The notes: a model not told the origin generated them from the sequence alone. 8,214 nt of DNA from Gammaproteobacteria bacterium (GCA_030039615.1 JASHVF010000302.1:1-8214), one strand, 5' to 3'. Positions 1 to 6,696 are shown, counted from the stretch's first letter. Numbers and translations: made by a program.

Positions 1-224
1 TCGGCCATCTTCGGGCAGGGTCGCTGACCCTTCTGGTACGCGCCCATCTGCGCTTCGAGATAGGGGGCCGACATGCCGGCGATGGACGGCGCCTCATCGG
101 TCTTGGTGATGCCATTGTCGCCGTGGCACTTGGCGCAGTCCGAGGCCTCCGGAGGGGCTGCACCGCTTGCCGTCAGGGACACGAGGACGAGAGCAAGACC
201 CAGGCCGAACGCTATAGCACGCAT
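1..224 (-). CDS. class I monoheme c-type cytochrome (c553/c4-like), partial: 3' end outside window
   Basis: Reading leftward from an ATG at 224, the frame stays open to the window edge and gives 74 residues. Residues 1-22 are a Sec signal peptide (MRAIAF start, hydrophobic core, cleavage near SGA). The heme-binding motif CAKCH lies at residues 30-34, followed by GDNG, then SIAGM and a PYLEAQM helix ending in GQRPCPKMA. This order (CxxCH-GxxG, 'P.IAG', 'YLxxQ', 'G.RP') is typical of small soluble periplasmic cytochromes of the c553/c4/flavocytochrome-c-subunit type. The distal Met ligand would lie beyond the edge and is not seen. A purine-rich stretch (228-235, reading GGGGGGAG on the minus strand) just upstream of the ATG supports the start. 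It is divergent from the mtr genes and could be a periplasmic electron carrier for the conduit; that is inference from position. The cytochrome call is firm, the subfamily is not. Confidence 0.85.
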   Translation of the reverse strand, partial: MRAIAFGLGLALVLVSLTASGAAPPEASDCAKCHGDNGITKTDEAPSIAGMSAPYLEAQMGAYQKGQRPCPKMA

Positions 225-370
225 GGCTCCCCCCTGGACAAGGCGCAACGATGCTCTAGCTTTACCCAAATAGAGTATTTCGGCTACTACGTATTTGCGA
301 CCGAGCCCCCCCACGGCAAAAATGGCGCCGGGGAGAAGTCACTCCAAAAACTCGTCGGGAGACAGCCCTA
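225..370. promoter_or_regulatory. divergent intergenic region between cytochrome c and mtrC-like gene
   Basis: These 146 bases separate two divergent cytochrome genes and must hold promoters for both unless transcription enters from outside. The centre (about 255-300) is clearly more AT-rich than the flanking genes. On the plus strand a weak sigma70-like pair can be drawn (TTTACC at 261-266, TACTAC at 285-290, 18-base spacer), but both boxes are poor. The hexamer GTATTT occurs twice, at 275-280 and 291-296, exactly 16 bases apart. I saw no clear FNR/CRP palindrome. The ribosome binding site for the mtrC-like gene is GGGAGA at 357-362, 8 bases before its ATG. The region is certain; the individual promoter boxes are guesses. 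Confidence 0.4.
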
Positions 371-3300
371 ATGTCATCCGCGCAACGCCGACTGGCCGAT
401 CGGGGATTTCTTGTCAGCGCATTCGCAGGGCTGCTGGTCGCCGTGCTTTTAGGCGGTTGTAGCGGCAGTACGGGGCCTACCGGGGCCACAGGGGCCGCTG
501 GAGCGACCGGACCGGCAGGGCCGCCGGGCCCCGGCGCAGGAATCGCGGCGCTCGATGTATCCACGGCCACGGCGATTACCGTCACCGTCCAGAGCGTGAC
601 GGTCTCGGGCCCGGTGGTGGTCGCGTTCTCACTCGCCGACCAGAACGGCACGCCCCTCAAAGGGCTGACCGCGGCGCAAACCGAGTTCACCATCGCCCAG
701 CTGGTGGACGGCGCGGTGGCCGCGAGCGGCTATACCAGCAGCGGCGCCAAGCAGTGGGTCAGCTTCATCATCACCAAGGGCGTTCCGCCCAGCCCCTGCC
801 CGGTCGCGCAGTGCGCCACGACCACGACGACTCTCGGAACCACGGAGAACAGTGGCACGCTGGTCGACAATGCCAACGGCACCTATACCTACACCTTCGC
901 CACCAACCCGACCACGGTCGTGACGGGGGCAACCAACAGCGGCACGCCGGTCGCCTGGAACGCGAATTCCACCACCCGGGTTGGGTTCGACATCACGGGT
1001 CTCGCGCCGGCCAACAACGCGATCTACGACTTTGTGCCGGCGGGTGGGCAGGTCACGGACACGCGCGACATCATCGACACCGCGACCTGCAACAACTGCC
1101 ATGCGGCGCTGACCTTCCATAGCAACCGCAACGACCTGCGCTATTGCGTGATGTGCCACAACCCGCAGAGCGCCGATCCGGCGAGCGGCAACAGCGTCGA
1201 CCTCAAGGTCCTGGTCCATAAGATCCATTCCGGCGTCAACCTGCCGACCCTCAACCCCGTGACGAGCCCGCCGACTGCGCCGCCCGGCTCGACGCCCTTG
1301 CTCAACGTGGGCTACTGGCTCGCCCCGGCCGCGGCCTTCGGCAACGGCAGCGCGGTAAACAACTTCAACACGGTGCTCTATCCGCAGGACCCGCGCTACT
1401 GCCAGACCTGCCACGTACAGGGCACGGTGAGCACGCCGAAGGCGGACCTCGCGGACAGCTACAAGCTGTTTCCGTCGGTCGAGGCCTGCGGTGCCTGTCA
1501 CGACAATCTCGACTTTGCCACCGGCGGCAGCGCCGCGGCGGGCACGCTCCATCCGGGCGGCGCCGCCAACAACTCCCAGTGCACGATCTGCCACGGCGCG
1601 ACTGCGACGATCAACAACGGTGCCTGGCAGGTGCAAGCGGCGCACGTGCCGCAGGGGGACACCACGGCCGCCACGTTCCAGTGGGCGGTTAACAGCGTGA
1701 CGTTCCTGACTCCGGTCGCGAACGGCCCCGTCTATCCGGTCGTGAACTTCGAGATCGACAATCCGAGCAATTCGACCAAGTGGAACTTCCTCGCCGACGC
1801 GCCCTTCGTCGGCAACGACCCGGGTCTGGCCACGGCGACGCCGGCCTGCACCGGTGCGGCGCGGCTGGCCGTCGACCTCGCCTGGGATACGAGCGATTAC
1901 ACGAACTGGGGGAGCGGCGCTCCGCAGGGGCTCGGCACCGCGGTTACTTTCACGGCCGGCCTCGCCGCGGGCGCTACCAGCGCAACGCTCTCGGTCGCGT
2001 GGCCCGCCTCCGCCACGGGACTCTATTCTTCCACGGGCTCCTATCTGGTCACCTTCAGCGATGGCGAGAGCCAGCTCGTCACTCTCACACAGGGTGCGAC
2101 CACGGCGACGTGGACTACGGGATTGACGAACGCTGTTACGGCGAGCGCGATCGCCAATGTCCCGACGCCCTCGAGCTGGGGCCAGCCGATATCCATGAAC
2201 CCGATCATCCCGGGTGCAGGCAGTGTGCCGGCCAGCTGCAGCGCCTCGACGCTGGCGTACGGCGGGACCACCGTGCCCGCCATGTTGACCGGCTACACAG
2301 CGCCCGCCGCGCCGCAGGTCGGCACGCTCTACGGCCCGGACGCGAGCGGTACGTTCACGATCGTGGGTCCCGCGCTGCCGGCGACGCCGGGGGGGACCTG
2401 CGCGGGCGGCGCTGCATGCGCGCCCATCCAGAACGTCGCCGCGGTGATCGAGGGCCATCCGGCGGCGGTGCTGATGAACTATGCGAGTCCGTCGGTGCCG
2501 GTGACCCTCGCCGGCCTGCCGATACCTCCGGCCGGCACGGCGATCTACGGGGGCACAGCCACGGGCGCCCAGCAGGTGCGCCTCCCGGTGAAGAGCCAGG
2601 TGGGCTATGGCAACACGGCGAATGCCTTCGGCGCGGCGGCCACCGTCACCCCGGTCGCACGCCGGACGATCGTCGAGACTTCGAAGTGCGACGTCTGCCA
2701 CCACGCCCTGACCTTCCATTCGGATGGCATTCTCGGTACGCCGCACGGCAACAACCGCACCGACAACACGCAGGTGTGCGTGATCTGCCACAATCCGGCC
2801 TCCACGGACGTGAGCCAGCGGCAGAAGCTGTCGGCGACGACGCCGGGCATCGACGGGCTGTGGGAGCGGCCGATCGATTTCAAGCAGATGATCCACTCGA
2901 TTCACGGCGCCGGCGATCTCTTCAACTATTTCGGCGTGCTGTACACCGTCTACAGCTTCGGTAGCAGCCCCACGACCTTCACGGACATCGTCCTGCCGGC
3001 CGGGCAGAACCTGGGCAACTGCTCGAACTGCCACGTCAACCAGACAGGGGGCTTCTTCACGACGCCCTGGGTTGCGCAGACCTTCTACCCGGGCGATCCG
3101 GCGATGCAGCCGACCACCCGGCTGACCGGTCTGTCGACGGAAATGCCGAACCCGACGACCGTCGGCAACCCGGTCGCGAGGTCGCCGGCGGCGGCGGCCT
3201 GCACCGGGTGCCACGTGGAGAGCGATGCGCTGTCGCACATGGAGCAGAACGGTGGCTCGGACACGATCACGACGAAGGACGCGGAGGGCCGCTGGGTGGG

Positions 3301-3406
3301 TACGGGGGCGCAGGCGGAGACCTGTGTGATCTGCCACGGGCCCGGCGGCGTCGTCGACATCGCGGTGATTCACAGCGTGTCGGCGCCGTCGCCGCCCTCG
3401 AACTGA
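371..3406 (+). CDS. mtrC: OmcA/MtrC family decaheme c-type cytochrome, outer-membrane lipoprotein, enlarged form
   Basis: A 1011-residue surface cytochrome, the terminal subunit that passes electrons from the MtrAB conduit to extracellular acceptors. A lipoprotein signal ends in VLLGGC with the lipidated Cys at residue 30, then about eight Gly-X-Y triplets (32-55). Domain I (about 57-235) is beta-rich and has C143/C148. Two pentaheme clusters follow the family plan: CxxCH at 240, 259, 344, 373, 404 and at 773, 803, 884, 944, 985. Each cluster also has five well-placed spare His residues (250, 283, 286, 394, 425; 783, 842, 845, 956, 1001), enough for bis-His ligation of all ten hemes; 'VHKIH' and 'IHSIH' are family hallmarks. 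The stretch between hemes 5 and 6 (about 409-772) is about twice the size of domain III in Shewanella MtrC and contains C677-x5-C683 and an Ig-like module (524-598). Typical MtrC/OmcA proteins are about 670-740 residues. GGGAGA 8 bases upstream supports the ATG. It is first in the mtrC-A-B order. Confidence 0.93.
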   Translation: MSSAQRRLADRGFLVSAFAGLLVAVLLGGCSGSTGPTGATGAAGATGPAGPPGPGAGIAALDVSTATAITVTVQSVTVSGPVVVAFSLADQNGTPLKGLTAAQTEFTIAQLVDGAVAASGYTSSGAKQWVSFIITKGVPPSPCPVAQCATTTTTLGTTENSGTLVDNANGTYTYTFATNPTTVVTGATNSGTPVAWNANSTTRVGFDITGLAPANNAIYDFVPAGGQVTDTRDIIDTATCNNCHAALTFHSNRNDLRYCVMCHNPQSADPASGNSVDLKVLVHKIHSGVNLPTLNPVTSPPTAPPGSTPLLNVGYWLAPAAAFGNGSAVNNFNTVLYPQDPRYCQTCHVQGTVSTPKADLADSYKLFPSVEACGACHDNLDFATGGSAAAGTLHPGGAANNSQCTICHGATATINNGAWQVQAAHVPQGDTTAATFQWAVNSVTFLTPVANGPVYPVVNFEIDNPSNSTKWNFLADAPFVGNDPGLATATPACTGAARLAVDLAWDTSDYTNWGSGAPQGLGTAVTFTAGLAAGATSATLSVAWPASATGLYSSTGSYLVTFSDGESQLVTLTQGATTATWTTGLTNAVTASAIANVPTPSSWGQPISMNPIIPGAGSVPASCSASTLAYGGTTVPAMLTGYTAPAAPQVGTLYGPDASGTFTIVGPALPATPGGTCAGGAACAPIQNVAAVIEGHPAAVLMNYASPSVPVTLAGLPIPPAGTAIYGGTATGAQQVRLPVKSQVGYGNTANAFGAAATVTPVARRTIVETSKCDVCHHALTFHSDGILGTPHGNNRTDNTQVCVICHNPASTDVSQRQKLSATTPGIDGLWERPIDFKQMIHSIHGAGDLFNYFGVLYTVYSFGSSPTTFTDIVLPAGQNLGNCSNCHVNQTGGFFTTPWVAQTFYPGDPAMQPTTRLTGLSTEMPNPTTVGNPVARSPAAAACTGCHVESDALSHMEQNGGSDTITTKDAEGRWVGTGAQAETCVICHGPGGVVDIAVIHSVSAPSPPSN
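464..535 (+). repeat. collagen-like Gly-X-Y triplet tract in the MtrC-like protein
   Basis: Codons 32-55 encode consecutive Gly-X-Y triplets (G-ST, G-PT, G-AT, G-AA, G-AT, G-PA, G-PP, G-PG), directly behind the lipidated Cys30. At DNA level this is an imperfect 9-base repeat rich in GGGGCC. Such tracts can form a trimeric collagen helix or an extended flexible linker; eight triplets is short for a stable helix. Here the likely role is a stalk that lifts the heme domains from the outer membrane, which is inference. Confidence 0.8.
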
Positions 3407-3427
3407 GTCACGGAGTCAGAGAGAATT

Positions 3428-3469
3428 GAGCCCGGACGGTGGCGATCCCGCCGCTCCGGGCTCACTTTT
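3428..3469 (+). terminator. rho-independent terminator-like hairpin between mtrC- and mtrA-like genes
   Basis: A perfect 9-bp stem is formed by GAGCCCGGA (3428-3436) and TCCGGGCTC (3455-3463). Inside it, GGCG (3441-3444) can pair with CGCC (3449-3452) around a 4-base loop. The stem is followed by AC and four T (3466-3469). It begins 22 bases after the mtrC-like stop codon. The T-tract is short, so it may be leaky or act mainly as a 3' stabiliser of the upstream message. It would lower mtrA-mtrB expression relative to mtrC unless an internal promoter exists. Confidence 0.55.
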
Positions 3470-3476
3470 GAGCCCG
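3457..3476 (+). promoter_or_regulatory. alternative hairpin, mutually exclusive with the terminator stem
   Basis: The descending arm of the terminator stem (CGGGCTC, 3457-3463) is also perfectly complementary to GAGCCCG at 3470-3476, giving a 7-bp hairpin with the loop ACTTTT. The arm GAGCCCG is thus present twice (3428-3434 and 3470-3476), and the middle segment can pair with only one copy at a time. This is the layout of an attenuator/antiterminator, or simply of a compact double hairpin. Pairing was read directly; the regulatory meaning is inference. Confidence 0.4.
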
Positions 3477-3517
3477 CGATAGAGCCAGCGATACTGAACG
3501 GGAGAGTCCGAGCGCCC

Positions 3518-4465
3518 ATGACTCGCACGAGAGCTTGGCGAACCGCCGGCGCGGCGGCGTTGCTCCTCCTGATGGCTGCCGGGATCGCGCCGGCGAGGGC
3601 GGAGGAGGGGGCGACGCCGGCCTACAGCCCCCATGGCGCCGATACCTGCCTCGTGTGCCACAACGAGCCCGGGCTGATGGGACTGTTCCGCACGGCGCAC
3701 GCGCGCCCGAACGACCCGCGCGGCCCCTTCGGCCACGGCGGGCTGCAGTGCGAGGCCTGCCACGGGCCGGGCGGCGCGCACGTGAAGGCGCGCGGCAAAC
3801 AGCCCGCGGGAATCGTCGACTTCGGCGCGCACGCGCTCGCGGCGGTCGCTAAGCAGAACGGTATGTGCCTCGGCTGTCACCGGGACAACGCGGCGCACGA
3901 CTGGGACGCGAGCGCGCACGCGGCCAACGGCGTCGCGTGCGCGAGCTGCCACACGCTGCATGCCGCGACCGACCCGGTGCGCAGCGCCGACACGCAGGTC
4001 GCGGTGTGCACCACCTGTCATCAGACCGAGCAGACGGACCTTCTCAAGCTGTCACACCATCCGCTGCGCGAGGGCAAGATGGAGTGCACCGCGTGCCATG
4101 CGCCGCACGGCTCGACCGCTCCGGCGCAGCTGCTGCACAACACGGTGAATGAGACGTGCACCGCCTGTCATGCGGAATTCCGCGGGCCGTTCCTCTGGGA
4201 GCATCAGCCGGTCACCGAGGACTGCGACAACTGCCATCAGCCGCACGGCTCGGCGCAGCCGACGCTCCTCAAGGTGCGCACGCCGTTTCTCTGCCAGCAG
4301 TGTCACGAAGGGGCAGGGCATCCGTCCATCGCCAACACGCCGCAGGGTCTTGCCGGTGTTCCTGGCGGTGTGCCGAGCGCGTTCCTGCTCAACGGCGGCT
4401 GCATCAACTGCCACTCGCAGGTGCACGGCTCGAACCATCCGTCCGGCCGCGCACTGATGCGTTAG
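3518..4465 (+). CDS. mtrA: DmsE/MtrA family periplasmic decaheme c-type cytochrome
   Basis: A 315-residue decaheme cytochrome that sits inside the MtrB barrel and wires the periplasm to the cell surface. A Sec signal peptide (hydrophobic core LLLLMAAG, cleavage after APARA at residue 28) is followed by ten CxxCH motifs starting at residues 44, 78, 117, 141, 164, 190, 214, 236, 259 and 295. The regular spacing with 'CHAPHG', 'CHQPHG' and 'WEHQP' is characteristic of MtrA/PioA/DmsE, and at least ten further His residues are available as distal ligands. The length is close to Shewanella MtrA (about 333). There is no PioA-like N-terminal extension, so it resembles MtrA/MtoA more than PioA. GGGAGAG at 3500-3506 lies 11 bases before the ATG. 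It ends 13 bases before the MtrB-like start, so the two are almost certainly co-translated. The family is secure; the symbol is by analogy. Confidence 0.93.
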   Translation: MTRTRAWRTAGAAALLLLMAAGIAPARAEEGATPAYSPHGADTCLVCHNEPGLMGLFRTAHARPNDPRGPFGHGGLQCEACHGPGGAHVKARGKQPAGIVDFGAHALAAVAKQNGMCLGCHRDNAAHDWDASAHAANGVACASCHTLHAATDPVRSADTQVAVCTTCHQTEQTDLLKLSHHPLREGKMECTACHAPHGSTAPAQLLHNTVNETCTACHAEFRGPFLWEHQPVTEDCDNCHQPHGSAQPTLLKVRTPFLCQQCHEGAGHPSIANTPQGLAGVPGGVPSAFLLNGGCINCHSQVHGSNHPSGRALMR

Positions 4466-4478
4466 GAGAATCGCGGCG

Positions 4479-6611
4479 ATGAGGGCCCTATCGCGCTACT
4501 GCACATCGCTGGTACTCGCTGCGACGGCGGCTCTGGCGGGTGCCGCCGCCGTGGCCGACGCCCCGGGCGCCCCCGACACCAGCAGCTGGAAATGCTCGCA
4601 GTGCCCGTTCCTCGCCGGTTACGAGGCGCAGGTCGAGGGCGGCGCACTCTACGCCGACGGGGCGAATGCGAGCTACGGCCGCTACACCGGCATCAATCAC
4701 AGCGCCGCCTACCTCGACGCCGGCGCCTCCGGCCAGTACCGCCGCTCCGATGGCCTCTATACGAACTACCTGCTCGAGCGGCTGGGCCTCGCCTCGCGGG
4801 ACGGCTACGTCGAGGCGGGCGAGGAAGGCCGCTTCGAGGTGCGGCTCAGCTACGACGGCCAGCCCACCCGGCTCTACGACGTGACCGCGACGCCGTTCCG
4901 CAGTCTCGGCGACAGTGTGCTCGGGCTGCCGCCCGCCTGGGTCGCCGCCGGCAGCACCGCGGGCATGGCGCAGCTGCAGGCGAGCCTCGTGCCGATCAAC
5001 CTGGGCTACGACCGGCGCACCGCGGCGCTCTCCGGGCTGGTGTTCGTGAGCTCGGTGTGGACGGTGAGCGGCGAGTTTCGGCGGCAGGAGAAGGTCGGCA
5101 CCGACTTCACCGGCGCGAGCTTTCTCACCGAGGCGCTGCAGCTCCCCGAGCCGATCGACTACGTCACCAACTCCTTCGACGCGAGCGCCGCATGGGCCGG
5201 CCGCATCGCCAGCCTGCGCCTGAGCTACAGCGGCTCCTGGTTCGAGGACGACAGCGATTCGCTCACCTTCGCCAACCCTTACCTCGCGTTCACTCCCGGA
5301 TCGACCACCGGGCGCCTGGCTCTGCCGCCATCCAACAATCTGCAGCAGCTGGCCGCGGCCGGTAACGTGCAGCTGCCGTGGCTCGCCACCGTGCTCACCT
5401 ACAGCGCCTCCTTCGGGCGGCTGCAGCAGAACGCCGCCTTCCTGCCGGTCAGCACGCTGCCCGGTGCGGCGGTGCCGGCCCCCGGTTCTCTCGACGGCGA
5501 CGTGCACGTGTCGCAATACGCCCTCGGGCTCGCGGCGCGGCCCCTGCGGAAGGTGAGCGTCCACGCTCATGCGAGCTACGACGGACGCGACGACGCCACG
5601 ACGCCGCTCACACTCTCTTATATCGTCACGGACACCTTCCCGGGCGGCAGCTACGTGACTCCGCGCTACAGCGAGGACCGCGTGCGCCTCGACGGCGGAG
5701 CGGACTACTCGCCCTGGAGCTGGGTCAAGGTTGGAGTCGGGGGCGAGCTGCGCGAGGTGCACTACGGTCCGGGGCAGGTGATCACCTGGTCCCAGGACGC
5801 ACAAAGCTTCGGCTACGCCACCGTGACACCGCTCGCCGCGCTCAGCCTGACGCTCAAGGGGGGCGACGCTGCGCGCAAGGCCTCCGCCTTCGATGCCGCG
5901 GCGTTACCGGTCGCGGAGAACCCGCTGATCAGCGCCTTTAACTATGCGCCGCGCGACCGGGTGTTCTACTCACTGAGCGGCACCTGGTCGATCACCCCGA
6001 CGCTCAGCTGGGCGGTCGAGGGCTTCTTCGCCAACGACGACTATCCGCTGTCGCAACTCGGCCTGCAAAGCGTGCACGAGCGGCGCGGCGCGACGACCTT
6101 CAGCTGGAAGCCGCTCGCAAGCCTCAGCCTCTATGCAGACGCCGGCTACCAGCGCCTCTATGACCTGCAGAGCGGCTTCACCGGCGGCATCACCCCGCCG
6201 TGGCTGGTTTCCGACACCGAGCGCTTCTGGAATGCCGGAGCCGGAGCCGAGTGGCTCGTCAGCCAGCGCTGGAAGCTGAAGCTCGACTACCTGCACGCGC
6301 CCTCGTACAGTGACACCGACATCAGCGTCAACGGCCCGGCGCAGGCGTTTCCGGAGAACTGGACGCGGCTCGACCGCACCATGCTCGACGCCACCTACGT
6401 GCGCAGCTCCGCCCTGCAGCTGCACCTGCGCTACAGCTACGAGAAGTTCGACTCGGCCGACTGGGCGCTGAGCGGGGTCGATGCGGCGACCGTGCCGAAC
6501 CTGCTCGCGCTCGGGTTTCAGCCGTATCGCCACAGCGTGAATTTCTTCGCATTGACGGCGAGTTATCAGTTCGGGCGCCCCGCGGCGAGCGCCTCGGGCT
6601 CGCAGCCATGA
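4479..6611 (+). CDS. mtrB: MtrB/PioB family decaheme-associated outer membrane beta-barrel
   Basis: A 710-residue outer-membrane barrel that forms the sheath around the MtrA-like cytochrome and docks the surface MtrC-like protein (Shewanella MtrB is about 697). A signal peptide (ALSRYCTSLVLAATAALAG, cleavage near VADA) is followed by the N-terminal motif WKCSQCP with C39 and C42, the CxxC pair found in many MtrB proteins. The rest is a long series of alternating hydrophobic/polar strands with many Tyr, Ser and Gly ('YSGSW', 'YSASFG', 'ASYDGRDD', 'LHLRYSYE') separated by turns rich in Asp, Asn and Pro, as expected for a large barrel. The last strand reads FFALTASYQFG, followed by a short tail of about 12 residues after the usual aromatic end. 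AGGAGA (4464-4469), which overlaps the mtrA-like stop codon, lies 9 bases before the ATG. No hemes of its own. Confidence 0.9.
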   Translation: MRALSRYCTSLVLAATAALAGAAAVADAPGAPDTSSWKCSQCPFLAGYEAQVEGGALYADGANASYGRYTGINHSAAYLDAGASGQYRRSDGLYTNYLLERLGLASRDGYVEAGEEGRFEVRLSYDGQPTRLYDVTATPFRSLGDSVLGLPPAWVAAGSTAGMAQLQASLVPINLGYDRRTAALSGLVFVSSVWTVSGEFRRQEKVGTDFTGASFLTEALQLPEPIDYVTNSFDASAAWAGRIASLRLSYSGSWFEDDSDSLTFANPYLAFTPGSTTGRLALPPSNNLQQLAAAGNVQLPWLATVLTYSASFGRLQQNAAFLPVSTLPGAAVPAPGSLDGDVHVSQYALGLAARPLRKVSVHAHASYDGRDDATTPLTLSYIVTDTFPGGSYVTPRYSEDRVRLDGGADYSPWSWVKVGVGGELREVHYGPGQVITWSQDAQSFGYATVTPLAALSLTLKGGDAARKASAFDAAALPVAENPLISAFNYAPRDRVFYSLSGTWSITPTLSWAVEGFFANDDYPLSQLGLQSVHERRGATTFSWKPLASLSLYADAGYQRLYDLQSGFTGGITPPWLVSDTERFWNAGAGAEWLVSQRWKLKLDYLHAPSYSDTDISVNGPAQAFPENWTRLDRTMLDATYVRSSALQLHLRYSYEKFDSADWALSGVDAATVPNLLALGFQPYRHSVNFFALTASYQFGRPAASASGSQP

Positions 6612-6651
6612 GCCGATAACCGCAACGCCGATTCCTCCGGCTTGGCTACGA

Positions 6652-6678
6652 GTATTATGATGGCCAAGTTCGTCATAC
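6652..6678 (+). promoter_or_regulatory. candidate NikR-like operator overlapping a -10 box, upstream of nickel/cobalt permease
   Basis: The 27-base segment has arms GTATTATGA (6652-6660) and TCGTCATAC (6670-6678) that are complementary at 7 of 9 positions. The outer half-sites GTATTA and TCATAC resemble the E. coli NikR consensus GTATGA-N16-TCATAC: the right half is identical, the left differs at one base, and the spacing is 15 instead of 16. A good -10 hexamer TATTAT (6653-6658) lies inside the left arm, but no convincing -35 is seen. A repressor bound here would block the promoter. No nikR gene is in the window, and a dyad this imperfect can arise by chance. Confidence 0.35.
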
Positions 6679-6696
6679 GTGAAATAACCACCTGTA

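Noticed and set aside
261..290. Sigma70 promoter TTTACC-N18-TACTAC for the mtrC-like gene as a separate feature
   Set aside because: The -10 matches only 3 of 6 positions, so it is mentioned in the intergenic entry but not called.
262..693. Minus-strand frame of 143 codons across the mtrC-like start
   Set aside because: Its Gly/Pro/Ala tract is just the complement of the Gly-X-Y codons, and it runs across the divergent promoter region; no supporting start signal.
1780..2964. Plus-strand frame of 394 codons inside the mtrC-like gene
   Set aside because: Arg-rich out-of-frame reading that contains no CxxCH motif, while the main frame has them on both sides.
629..3373. Very long open frame (about 914 codons) on the minus strand, antisense to the mtrC-like gene
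   Set aside because: Its translation is dominated by Arg, Gly, Ala and Val, with no recognisable domain, as expected for the antisense frame of a GC-rich gene. The plus strand encodes an unmistakable decaheme cytochrome.
4488..5804. Open minus-strand frame of 438 codons inside the mtrB-like gene
   Set aside because: Arg/Val/Gly-rich low-complexity translation antisense to a clear beta-barrel gene; a stop-poor shadow frame.
6627..6641. GCCG...CGGC hairpin after the mtrB-like gene as a terminator
   Set aside because: Only a 4-bp stem with a 7-base loop and no T-tract after it; too weak to call.
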